Assembly (NCBI GenBank): GCA_937891875.1
Contig: CALATR010000398.1
Location: 1-17,029 of the forward strand
Reading direction: 5' to 3'
DNA from: an uncultured Pseudomonadota bacterium
GTDB lineage: Bacteria > Myxococcota_A > UBA796 > GCA-2862545
DNA: 17,029 nucleotides
Shown: positions 6,281 through 14,457 of the stretch, piece after piece
How the letters are laid out: each line of letters begins with the position of its first letter
How positions within the stretch are numbered: position 1 is the first letter of the stretch
Notes under the pieces: generated by a model
The model's database searches: none
What the model was told of the DNA's origin: nothing
The model's input: the letters and a program-made list of their open reading frames with translations, nothing else
Program-made: the position numbers and the translations under genes

Positions 6281-9238
6281 GTGCTTCACTCCCAGCGGCA
6301 CACCCAGTCCGAGAGCCCCCGGCACCAGAACGCCCAGCAGCCCGGGTCCGTGAGCGAGACCGATCGGGATCAGGACACCCTCGGCAACGCGGCCCTCACC
6401 GAGCAGCTGGGGGCAGCTGGGGAGGGCGACCCCCGGGACAGTTCCGAGAAGCAGGCCGACCTGGATCTGGCGTTTCAAGCGGGTCTCGAGGTGGTCGAGG
6501 CGCCGGATGCGCTCTTCGAGGAGGTGCAGCCCGAGCTGGACGACATCGCCGAGGAGTACGGGCTGAAGTGGCTGGAGCTGCGCCCGGACATGGGGCCGCG
6601 CAAGGTCCTGGACGGCAAGGTCAACCCCCATCGGCTCGATTCGGTGGTGGTCCTGTCCGACCCTGACATGGTGTGGCTCTACACCTGGGTTCGCGGCCTG
6701 GATGCCGTCCTGCGACCGCTGGCCATCGGAGACGAGGTGGACGAGCTGTCTGACGACGAGGTGCTGATCCTCGGCGACGACCTGTCTGGCGACGACCTGT
6801 CCGGCGACGACCTGTCTGGCGACGACCTGTCTGGCGACGACCTGTCTGGCGACGACTTCGTGGAGGACGACTTCGAGCCAACCCCGCTCGAGGACTTCAC
6901 CGACCGGTTCGGCGACTTCCTCGACCACCCGTGGCTGGCCTGGCTGGGCACCGCCGGCGCGCGCTTCGCCACCTACTGCGAGACCCTCCGCGGGGGAGAC
7001 CGGACCGCCACCTTCACCCTCCCGGCAGATCCTGGCGTGGAGCCGGCCGTCGGCCTCCGCCCTGCCATCGAGGAGCTCGAGGCCCTCGTGGTCCGCGCAC
7101 CCGCCGGCGGCGGCAAGAAGAAGTCCTCCTCCTCCAGCAAGGACGGGGACGGCGAGAAGAGCGGCAAGAAGAAGAAGGTCCTGAGCGGGCCGATCTCCGG
7201 CAAGGTCGAGTCCTCCCTGGACGGGCTGAAGGATCTGGACCGCCAGCGGCAGACGAAGCGCAGCTGGACGCACGACGAGCGCGGTGAGATCGCAGCCCTG
7301 CTGGCCGAGATGGACAAGCTGGGGGTGCTCTACGTCGACATCTTCGGCAAGCAGGACACCGCCTACACCGACGACGCCCTGGGGCGGACCGCGATCCAGC
7401 GCGTCGGGACGGTCAGCGTGCCCAACAACCGCCTTCTCTCCTTCGACACGCAGTTCGAGTACGCCGGTGGCGACAGCCGCTACCTGGTGACCCTGCTCCC
7501 CGACGAGGAGGGCGTCCCCGAGCTGCTGGACGCCCCATTTGCCGTGAGGCGGCGCGCCGCAGGGGGTGGGACCAGCGCCAAGGGGCGGTCGTTCCGCGGA
7601 AAGCAGGGCTTCTTCCCCAATCCTGACTACTGGAAGGACAAGGCGCCCGACGACTCCGTGCCCAGGCCGAACACCCGCGACAACCTGCTCAACCCGATCC
7701 TCGAGCTGAAGGATGCGGGTGAGGCCAAGAACGAGGGTCTGGTGGCCCAGGGAGCCGGACCCGGCGAGCCGTGGGTCTTCTGCGTGCCCGACACCTTCGA
7801 CGACCCCAAGATGAACCCCGACGGCAGGCAGGCGGGCAACGCCGGTCGAGCGCGCCGGCAGGTGGACGACTTCGACCAGGAGGCCTCGGACAAGGCCGTC
7901 ATGCGGGCCACGGTCTACCAGACCCGCACGCCTCCCCAGAAGCGCTCGGACGCAGGCCGGGATCCGCAGAAGGAAGCGGGTGGGATCGCCGCGTCGGAGT
8001 GGATGGGTGCCAAGAGCGACGACTATCCGGCCTACTCGGCGTCCATGGGCCAGCTGGGGTCCCACGAGTACTGCCACCTCGTGGGTGACGGCGACAGCGG
8101 TGAGTGTTCCGCCGACAACCTGGTCGTGGGCACCAGCGGCGTGAACACCGAGCAGCTGGCCATGGAGGAGACCCTGCGCCCGTACCGGCCCAGGCTGTGC
8201 CGCCTCGGCTACGCCCTGCGGCTGACCGTCACCGCGATCGTGGGCGGTACCCCGCTCAAGAAGGACGACCCCAAGGACTCGGACTGGCCGCAGGACCAGA
8301 TGGCCAGCTTCATCCGCTACGAGATGCTCGCCCATCCCATCGACACGTCGCTGAAGGGCACCCAGGAGATCCCGATCCACACCCAGGTCATGGACGGCCA
8401 GCGCGGCGTCATCACGGAGGCCGAGGTCGACATGCTCAAGCAGACCCTGTCCGGAAAGCTCGACCGGGTGCTGGAGGCCCTGGACGTGCTGTCCGAGCTC
8501 CTCGACGGCGAGCGAACCGACGAGGAGGTGGACAAGGCGCACTACGAGTACAGCGACAACGGCAAGAAGATGCCGATGAGCCCGTCCGACTGCATGAAGG
8601 ACGACTTCGACGTCCGCGGGGACAAGCGGCGGGCCCCCCGAGACGCCGTGCTCCTGCCGGGCGTCGCGGCCCCCGACCCCAGCCAGGATGGCAACGCCCA
8701 CATCGGCCGCTACACCCAGGGCAGCTACCTCGGCGGTGGCACCGCTTGTGCCGGCACTTCGGTCCGCGCGGCCCAGGACCTCCTGTCGGGTGGCTTCGAC
8801 GATCTGAACGTGGACGAGACCGTCGCTCGCGGCGTGTCCGACTACCTCACCGTGCGCTCCGAGCACCCTGGCGCCCCGCCCTTCCTGGCCAGCTACGAGA
8901 TGCGCACCTCACCGGCGAACCAGGATCTGGACCTCGATCTGGTGACGGCGCGGACGATCGAGAACGGCGACTTCGGCCTCTTCCGCGAGTACCTGGAGCG
9001 CGAGCAGCCCGTCGCCGCAACGATCACGGCAGGCGCGTACACCTTCACCGCTGCGGCGCTGCAAGACGGCACCCTGTGCATCTTCGACTCCCACGCCAAC
9101 CGCATCCACCAGCGTGCCTACAAGGAGTCCTTCGCGTCGATGCCCAAGCTCATTGCCGGGATCAAGCGGGTGATCACCGAGCACGGCGTGAACCTGCACG
9201 ACGACATCGCCGTGGAGATCTACCGCCGGGATGGGTAG
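6281..9238 (+). CDS. Modular toxin/effector-like protein: HNH-like nuclease candidate plus C76-like cysteine protease candidate
   Basis: A 985-residue soluble protein with no signal peptide or membrane segment. In order: a polar N-terminus with LGNAALTEQL (about residues 35-44), the short helix motif seen at the N-terminus of many DUF4157-type and injection-system cargo proteins; an acidic GDDLS array (165-192); a Lys/Ser linker (279-299); an uncharacterised middle; an HNH-like patch HEYCHL (595-600), then NLVVGTSGVNTEQ (613-625), with paired histidines and the Asn typical of treble-clef toxin nucleases; and a C-terminal papain-like region with Q813, C823 in GGGTACAGTS, and IFDSHANR holding D936 and H938. 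The Gln-Cys-Asp-x-His order and spacing resemble herpesvirus tegument deubiquitinases (peptidase C76). Both enzyme calls rest on motifs only. It begins with GTG after a strong ribosome site. A lipoprotein gene follows it and a SUKH-like gene lies convergent beyond that. I read it as an exported or injected effector; its targets are unknown. Confidence 0.7.
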   Translation: MLHSQRHTQSESPRHQNAQQPGSVSETDRDQDTLGNAALTEQLGAAGEGDPRDSSEKQADLDLAFQAGLEVVEAPDALFEEVQPELDDIAEEYGLKWLELRPDMGPRKVLDGKVNPHRLDSVVVLSDPDMVWLYTWVRGLDAVLRPLAIGDEVDELSDDEVLILGDDLSGDDLSGDDLSGDDLSGDDLSGDDFVEDDFEPTPLEDFTDRFGDFLDHPWLAWLGTAGARFATYCETLRGGDRTATFTLPADPGVEPAVGLRPAIEELEALVVRAPAGGGKKKSSSSSKDGDGEKSGKKKKVLSGPISGKVESSLDGLKDLDRQRQTKRSWTHDERGEIAALLAEMDKLGVLYVDIFGKQDTAYTDDALGRTAIQRVGTVSVPNNRLLSFDTQFEYAGGDSRYLVTLLPDEEGVPELLDAPFAVRRRAAGGGTSAKGRSFRGKQGFFPNPDYWKDKAPDDSVPRPNTRDNLLNPILELKDAGEAKNEGLVAQGAGPGEPWVFCVPDTFDDPKMNPDGRQAGNAGRARRQVDDFDQEASDKAVMRATVYQTRTPPQKRSDAGRDPQKEAGGIAASEWMGAKSDDYPAYSASMGQLGSHEYCHLVGDGDSGECSADNLVVGTSGVNTEQLAMEETLRPYRPRLCRLGYALRLTVTAIVGGTPLKKDDPKDSDWPQDQMASFIRYEMLAHPIDTSLKGTQEIPIHTQVMDGQRGVITEAEVDMLKQTLSGKLDRVLEALDVLSELLDGERTDEEVDKAHYEYSDNGKKMPMSPSDCMKDDFDVRGDKRRAPRDAVLLPGVAAPDPSQDGNAHIGRYTQGSYLGGGTACAGTSVRAAQDLLSGGFDDLNVDETVARGVSDYLTVRSEHPGAPPFLASYEMRTSPANQDLDLDLVTARTIENGDFGLFREYLEREQPVAATITAGAYTFTAAALQDGTLCIFDSHANRIHQRAYKESFASMPKLIAGIKRVITEHGVNLHDDIAVEIYRRDG
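6773..6856 (+). repeat. 15-bp in-frame tandem repeat encoding GDDLS
   Basis: Five complete copies of GGCGACGACCTGTCT, one with a final C instead of T, plus nine bases of a sixth copy encode five GDDLS pentapeptides and a final GDD (residues 165-192 of the large protein). The copies are almost identical at the DNA level, which suggests recent slippage expansion. The 15-bp unit keeps the frame whatever the copy number. The result is a strongly acidic, flexible spacer; it lacks the GGxGxDxLx pattern of RTX calcium-binding repeats. Confidence 0.95.
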
Positions 9239-9333
9239 GTCCGAGCCCGGCTCGAGGCGCACGGCCCCTTCAGGCATCTCACAGGCCCGGACCCACGGCC
9301 TGCTCGCCGGGTAGCAGAGGGCAGGAGGGGCTG

Positions 9334-10455
9334 ATGATGCGCTTGCTACCTGTACTCGTGATCCTGGCTGGGGCCTGTGCCAGAGAGGCGGACCCCTGCG
9401 AGGTCGAGGCGAACCAGGACGCCGAGGTGGTGGGGACCCTGCCGCTGAGCGGCGCGAATCCGAGGATCGGCACCTTCGCCCGGCACCCCGATGGCGGCGG
9501 CGCCTTTCCCGTGTTGACCGACGAGATCAACGCCGAGAAGTCCCTGATCCGTATCGATGCCCAGGGCACGCCCACCTGGACCGTGGGCCGCCCCACCGAG
9601 GCCTTCTACCAGCTCGACCAGGCTCCGCACGCGGCGTGGGGACCCGAGGGCTGGGTGATGGCCTGGACCCGGGATGACGACGTGGCCCCGCTCGTGCGGA
9701 TCGACGACCAGGGCCAGGCGACCGCACTCGACCCCCTGCCGGACGGTGGCGAGCACGTGGCGCTGGGCTGGATCGGCACGTCCTTCCTGGTCATGCAAGA
9801 CGGTCAGGACCACAGCACGATGTACCACCGCCTGAACGCCGATGGCAGCGTGCTGGAGGGTCCCATCGACCCCGAGGGCTACAACCTGGGCTGGACCCGG
9901 ACCGCGGTGGGGGGAGACGATCGCGCGGCGTTCATCGCCGACGGCGGGATCACCTTCGTCGACGGGCAAGGCGCCAAGCTGGGCCACCTGATCGCCGAGC
10001 GGAGCCGCGGGATCTACGCCGTGGACGCGGTCCCCGATGGTCAGGGCTGGCGCACGGCCTTCATCACCACCGTCGACCACGTCCGGGACAACGGGATCTC
10101 GGTGTCCAGCTGGAACGGGGGCGCCATCCTCCACGATCGGCTCGACTCCGAGGCGACCTCGACCGGCAAGCCCCGAGTCGAGCCCATGCTGGGCGAGGGC
10201 GTCTGGCCGACCTTCGTGATGATGTCCCGGGACGGCAGCGCGGCCGTGTTCCTGGACGACCAGGATCGCCTCGGTGCCTACGACGTGAGCGACGACTCCG
10301 CCCGAGGAGAGCGCTGTCGGGTCCGCCTGGACGCCCCGGGTGTGCCCTACGACGCCCAGCGCGACGGCGACACGCTGACGGTCTGGCTGCGCAGCGGACG
10401 GGACCTGATCCGCTGGACCGCCGACCTGTCCCGCCCGCCCCCGGGCGCGGGCTGA
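9334..10455 (+). CDS. Putative lipoprotein, beta-propeller-like, unknown function
   Basis: A 373-residue protein with a short hydrophobic N-terminus and a lipobox-like AGAC ending at C15, so it is probably lipid-anchored; the -3 residue is Ala where Leu is usual. The rest is rich in short beta-strand segments with recurring Trp/Asp-Gly patterns (for example GPEGWVMAWTRDD, about residues 106-118), as in propeller-like repeat proteins, but no named family is recognised. An AGGAGG at 9323-9328 precedes two adjacent ATGs at 9334 and 9337, either of which could be used. It lies 95 bases after the toxin-like gene on the same strand without an obvious terminator, so it may be co-transcribed and could act in delivery or protection. 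That link is positional only. It is convergent with the SUKH-like gene, 38 bases away. Confidence 0.7.
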   Translation: MMRLLPVLVILAGACAREADPCEVEANQDAEVVGTLPLSGANPRIGTFARHPDGGGAFPVLTDEINAEKSLIRIDAQGTPTWTVGRPTEAFYQLDQAPHAAWGPEGWVMAWTRDDDVAPLVRIDDQGQATALDPLPDGGEHVALGWIGTSFLVMQDGQDHSTMYHRLNADGSVLEGPIDPEGYNLGWTRTAVGGDDRAAFIADGGITFVDGQGAKLGHLIAERSRGIYAVDAVPDGQGWRTAFITTVDHVRDNGISVSSWNGGAILHDRLDSEATSTGKPRVEPMLGEGVWPTFVMMSRDGSAAVFLDDQDRLGAYDVSDDSARGERCRVRLDAPGVPYDAQRDGDTLTVWLRSGRDLIRWTADLSRPPPGAG

Positions 10456-10493
10456 CCGGGTGTTGCGGCGGTGGGGGGCGCCTTCGGAGGGGA

Positions 10494-12155
10494 TCAGGGT
10501 GACTGGTAGAGCTTGTGCCAGCGCCCACCGATGTCAGCCACCAGCTCGTCGAACAGGTCGTCGGGGGTAGGGGCGTCGAGCAGATCCTCGGCGTCCCACC
10601 CGTCGACGCGATCGAGGACGAGGGTCACCAGCGTCGCATCCGGCGGGACGTCCTCCAGCCAGAGGAGGCCGTCGCTCCGGGTGTTGGCGCACGCCAGGGC
10701 GAAGCCGTCGTACGCCTCGAAGCCGAAGGTGTAGCGGACGTCCTGGCGACGGGCGTCGAGCCAGTCGCGGGCCACCGCGGGATCGACACCGTCCAGCGCG
10801 ACCATGAACAGGAAGTCGTGGGTGGGGCGCTCGACGATCGCCGCAAAGAACTCGGCGTAGCTCTTGAATCGAGCAACTGGGGCGCCAGCGTGGGTGGCAT
10901 GGGAGTACTGAAGGACCACCACCGCGGGATCGGTGTCGGAGTGGCTGTAGTCGAGCAGCACGGCGGAGATGTGGGTGGCCATGGCGAGGTAGACCATGCG
11001 GTGTGGCCTGCAGCCCCGGGCGACCCACGCGGCCCGCTCGTCGTCCCGATCGTCCAGGTACGCGTCGAGGTGGTCCCAGGCCGCCTCGTACGGCCGCCCC
11101 AGCCCGGAGTCGGCGAACACGGTGAGCACGTCGTCGTCGAGCGGGATCGCGTCTCCCCAGCGATGCACGCCTCCGTCCAGGGTGAGGTGGTGGCGGAGCA
11201 GCGGGGGAAGCCGAACCCCGCGCGCGACCTCCCAGCGGGTGAGCGCGTCCGCGTCCAGGGGCTTTGGATCCGGGCGTGGAACCCACGGGATCACCGGTCG
11301 GTCGAAGCGCGCGGGGGTGGGTTCGGGCGGCTCGGGTTCCGGCGGCTCGGCTTCGGGATCCGGCGCAGCGGCGAGGTCCACGTGGAGCGAGAATACGCCG
11401 CCGTGGTCGGGTCTGCGCCAGGCCTGCACCTCGGGGAGCTCGAACCGGCACTGATCGAGCACCAGCCAGGGCACGTCCACCCGGGGGAGCAGGCCGCGGA
11501 CATCGTAGTTGCGCAGCTGCAGGGCCTCGAGGTGCGCGAGCTGCCGCGCCAGCTCGACGGCTGAATCGGCGGTTCGGAGGGGACCCTTCGCCAGCAGGAG
11601 CAACCACGCCAGGTTCGGGAGGCGAGCCTCGGCAGGTACGGAGAGGCCGGCTTCCAACCGCAGCGTGAGGGACTCGATGCGCTTGTGGTCGATACGGTCC
11701 ATCGGGGCCACCACCTCCACGTCGAGCCAGCGCAGTGCCCGGAACTTCCGGAGGACCCCGGCGAGATCGGGCTGCGAGGCGGGCCCGACCAGGAGGGAGG
11801 TCACCTGCGCCATGCGGGGATGGTCGAGGACCGCGCCGTACACCGCGAGCGGCGCGTCGAGGGTGAGCTGGGCCAGCCCGAGGGCCTCGTCCGCGTCGAG
11901 GAACCGGGCGAGCGCTTCCGGATCCACCGACCCGTCGACGATGAGGTGTCGCGGGGCGCCGCCCATCCACTCGATGGGAAGCCGCCAGCGGGCCGCGAAC
12001 GACTCCACCAGCTGCGGAAAGCGCCGCCGGCTGCGCTTCGCCAGGAGCTTGCCCCACTTTCGCGTCTGGACCTGCTTCAGCCAGGTCGTGATCTCCGCCT
12101 CGGTGGGTGCGGTGACGCGAGGCGGGGCCAGCATGCCGGATCGGGGAACGTGCAT
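10494..12155 (-). CDS. LRR-like protein with SUKH (SMI1/KNR4-like) domain
   Basis: A protein of about 553 residues. Residues ~60-260 show a repeating Leu-x-x-Leu-x-Leu pattern (ALRWLDVEV, IESLTLRL, HLEALQLRNY) like degenerate leucine-rich repeats. A Pro/Glu-rich linker follows (about 265-300), then a SUKH/SMI1-like domain at about 300-440: VARGVRLPPLLRHHL with DGGV near its start, and YLAMATHISAVLLDYSHSD with VARFKSYAEFFAAI near its end, matching the family's closing strand and helix. SUKH domains are among the commonest immunity modules of bacterial polymorphic toxin systems but also occur in unrelated proteins. The C-terminal ~110 residues are unassigned. The start is uncertain: the ATGs at 12155 and 12134 both lack a clear ribosome site, and the frame is open to 12488, which would overlap the neighbour's start. 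It could be the immunity partner of the large effector, but it is not in that operon. Confidence 0.62.
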   Translation of the reverse strand: MHVPRSGMLAPPRVTAPTEAEITTWLKQVQTRKWGKLLAKRSRRRFPQLVESFAARWRLPIEWMGGAPRHLIVDGSVDPEALARFLDADEALGLAQLTLDAPLAVYGAVLDHPRMAQVTSLLVGPASQPDLAGVLRKFRALRWLDVEVVAPMDRIDHKRIESLTLRLEAGLSVPAEARLPNLAWLLLLAKGPLRTADSAVELARQLAHLEALQLRNYDVRGLLPRVDVPWLVLDQCRFELPEVQAWRRPDHGGVFSLHVDLAAAPDPEAEPPEPEPPEPTPARFDRPVIPWVPRPDPKPLDADALTRWEVARGVRLPPLLRHHLTLDGGVHRWGDAIPLDDDVLTVFADSGLGRPYEAAWDHLDAYLDDRDDERAAWVARGCRPHRMVYLAMATHISAVLLDYSHSDTDPAVVVLQYSHATHAGAPVARFKSYAEFFAAIVERPTHDFLFMVALDGVDPAVARDWLDARRQDVRYTFGFEAYDGFALACANTRSDGLLWLEDVPPDATLVTLVLDRVDGWDAEDLLDAPTPDDLFDELVADIGGRWHKLYQSP

Positions 12156-12321
12156 GCCGGCGTCGTAATGGGGCGGGAGGTGGAGGTGCGAGCGGGGAGC
12201 GGCGACGAGTCGGGGAGGTTGGGATGCTCGGGGGTTGGGGTGGCTCCCGAGACTCGCCCCGACCCCCGTGAGGAATCCTGCGCAAACGCACGTTCGAGCC
12301 TCCGAGTCCCCTGGAGGTCCC

Positions 12322-14457
12322 ATGCTCGTCTTGCTCTCGTTCCTGGCGTCTGCCGCCACCCTGCACGTCGATCCCGCCAGCACGGCCGGAGGGTCGGCGG
12401 ATGGCTCGCCTGGCGCGCCGTATGCGACCGTGACCGCGGCCCTCTCCGACGCGTCCGCCTCGGACACCCTCGTGCTCGCCGAGGGCACCTACGCCGAGTC
12501 CGTCACCGTGAACGTCGACGTCACGAACATCGGCCAGTCCGATCTGACGTCGGTGGTCACCATGCCCTGGACCCTGTCGACGTCGGGGGTGACGCTGGAC
12601 AGCCTGCGCTTCGTCGGCACCGGGACGGGCACGGCGGTTCAGGCCAGCCGCCCGTTCACCGTCCAGAACAGCCAGATCGAGAACTTCCAGGTCGGCGTGC
12701 GCACCGACGGGGTGGCGTCGGGCGGCCTGGTCCGCCGCAATCGCATCCTGCACACGCTCTTCCCGGTGTTCCTCGTGAACTCGGGGTGGAGCACCTACGT
12801 CATGGTCGAGAACAACATCCTGACCGGCCGCGGCGGCTCCGGCTTTGGCGTCTACACCTACGACACCCGCTGGCGCGGCTACCACAACGCCATCTCCGAC
12901 GTCAGCTACGGCGTGTACCACTACCTGCCGTCCACCCGGAACCTGCCGATCTCCTACCTGCACGGCAACCTGATCTCGGCGTCCACGGTCGGCGTCCAGG
13001 GCGGCAACCTCGATGCGCACGAGCTGAAGGTGTACACCAACGCGATCACCGCGCCCACGGCGGTGTCGGGCGTGCCCTCGAGCGACCAGGTCGGTCAGCT
13101 GGCCTCGGACTGCGGCCAGCCGTCGGGCCTGTGGGACCACGGCTTCGAGCCAGGTGGCGCCTGCGTCGACGGAGCCCTGTTCGGCACCGATCCCGACGGC
13201 ACCCAGGCGGACATCGGGCCGTACGGAGGCCCCCAGGGCGGCCCGTTCTGGCTGGACGTGTCCTGCCGTGGACCCCGGCTGGTCTGCCCGCCCGACCTCG
13301 ACGGCTGGCTCGAGGACCGGCCCGACGTGCGCGACAGCATGGTGTTCCTCGACCTGTACGACGCCATGTCCAACGTCGACTACGACGACTGGTCCCCCGA
13401 GCTGCGCCGCGACCTGCGCCACTGGTTCCTGAAGATCCACTACGACAAGGCGCCAGTCCTGGTCGATCCTCCTCCGCACATCGGCACGTCGAGCCAGGCC
13501 CCGCGGATCTCGTGGGACGACGGCCGCAACCTCTACCTGTCCAACGTGGGCCAGAGCCTGGTCACCGAGCTGGACGGGCTCGTGCCCTGGACCGTCGACG
13601 ACTACGACTCCGACGCGCTCGAGACCCTGTTCCACTACGGCGAGGGCGGCGGGGGCGGATTCTGCGTGGGCTCACCCTGCTCCGATCCGGACGAGTGGCA
13701 CCTGACCATGTCCTCGTCGGCCATGCCCATGTCCGGCCCAGCGACGCTGCAGGCCCTCGATGGTGCCGGCTACATCGGCACCACCCGCAAGGACACCATC
13801 GGCGAGCTGCTGGCGTTCATGCGGGACAACGTGGTCCACTTCGGCGGCAGCGGCTTCGCGGTGAACCAGTACTACTGGAACTACCAGGGGGCGACGGTCA
13901 GCGGTGTGTTCTACGGCACGGATCCTGACGGCGTGCACCCCACCTTTGGCTACGGACACGGCTTCGGGCGCTGGACCGCCGGCTGCCACGGGACCAACCG
14001 CTTCCTCCAGCACATGCTCCGGCCGGTCAACATCCCGGTCGCCTACCACGCCCACGGCAGCGGCCACGCCACGCCTCACTTCCAGAGCGAGGACACCTGG
14101 CTCTCCCACGGCGACGATCCGTACAACGGCCTCGCCCGCGGCGTGGACTACGACGGGGCCGAGCTCATGATCGACGACGCCACGTACGCTTCGTGGCTCG
14201 GCGGCACCTCATCGACCGCCAACATCGGACGCCGCACCAGCGAGATCGCGGTCGAGTACCACACGCCCTACCTCCAGGACGCGCGGTGCGACGACTTCGC
14301 CAGCGGGGCGAGCAAGGCGGATGGGGACGTGTTCGCGCTGATCGACAACGCGTTCACCCTGGCGGAGCTGTCGGCCATGGGGTTCTGGGCTGACCTGGAC
14401 GCGACGATCGATGGAGAAGGGACGTGCTCGGTGCCGATGCCGTTCGGGTCGGGGTGA
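12322..14457 (+). CDS. Secreted protein: beta-helix domain fused to transglutaminase-like domain
   Basis: A 711-residue protein with a short signal peptide (MLVLLSFLASAA). Residues ~14-305 form a right-handed parallel beta-helix of the pectin-lyase/DUF1565 style: HVDPAST, SPGAPYATVTAAL and LAEGTYAESVTV open it, and a DPDG...ADIGPYGG segment closes it as in related secreted proteins. After a Cys-containing linker, the C-terminal ~300 residues look transglutaminase-like (papain fold): C555 in AGCHGTNRF, H582 in GSGHATPHF, and an acidic residue at D598 or D599 in SHGDDPYN give a Cys-His-Asp order. It may cross-link or cleave extracellular peptides or bind polysaccharide; the substrate is unknown. 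The ATG at 12322 has GGAGG four bases upstream. It is divergent from the SUKH-like gene and its 3' end is overlapped by the recombinase open frame. Confidence 0.75.
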   Translation: MLVLLSFLASAATLHVDPASTAGGSADGSPGAPYATVTAALSDASASDTLVLAEGTYAESVTVNVDVTNIGQSDLTSVVTMPWTLSTSGVTLDSLRFVGTGTGTAVQASRPFTVQNSQIENFQVGVRTDGVASGGLVRRNRILHTLFPVFLVNSGWSTYVMVENNILTGRGGSGFGVYTYDTRWRGYHNAISDVSYGVYHYLPSTRNLPISYLHGNLISASTVGVQGGNLDAHELKVYTNAITAPTAVSGVPSSDQVGQLASDCGQPSGLWDHGFEPGGACVDGALFGTDPDGTQADIGPYGGPQGGPFWLDVSCRGPRLVCPPDLDGWLEDRPDVRDSMVFLDLYDAMSNVDYDDWSPELRRDLRHWFLKIHYDKAPVLVDPPPHIGTSSQAPRISWDDGRNLYLSNVGQSLVTELDGLVPWTVDDYDSDALETLFHYGEGGGGGFCVGSPCSDPDEWHLTMSSSAMPMSGPATLQALDGAGYIGTTRKDTIGELLAFMRDNVVHFGGSGFAVNQYYWNYQGATVSGVFYGTDPDGVHPTFGYGHGFGRWTAGCHGTNRFLQHMLRPVNIPVAYHAHGSGHATPHFQSEDTWLSHGDDPYNGLARGVDYDGAELMIDDATYASWLGGTSSTANIGRRTSEIAVEYHTPYLQDARCDDFASGASKADGDVFALIDNAFTLAELSAMGFWADLDATIDGEGTCSVPMPFGSG

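Noticed and set aside
6773..6856. RTX calcium-binding repeats
   Set aside because: GDDLS is five residues long and lacks the nine-residue GGxGxDxLx pattern, and no type I secretion signal is evident.
6236..8866. A very long open frame on the minus strand opposite the effector gene
   Set aside because: Its translation is His/Val/Gly/Leu-rich repetitive shadow sequence with no domain, and the plus-strand frame has a strong ribosome site and recognisable motifs. It is a by-product of high GC content.
9242..9254. 13-base palindrome CGAGCC-C-GGCTCG just after the effector stop as a terminator
   Set aside because: The loop is a single base and no T-run follows, so it is unlikely to terminate transcription.
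10534..13635. A long minus-strand open frame spanning the SUKH-like gene and part of the beta-helix gene
   Set aside because: It crosses two genes in the wrong frame and gives Arg/Pro-rich low-complexity sequence.
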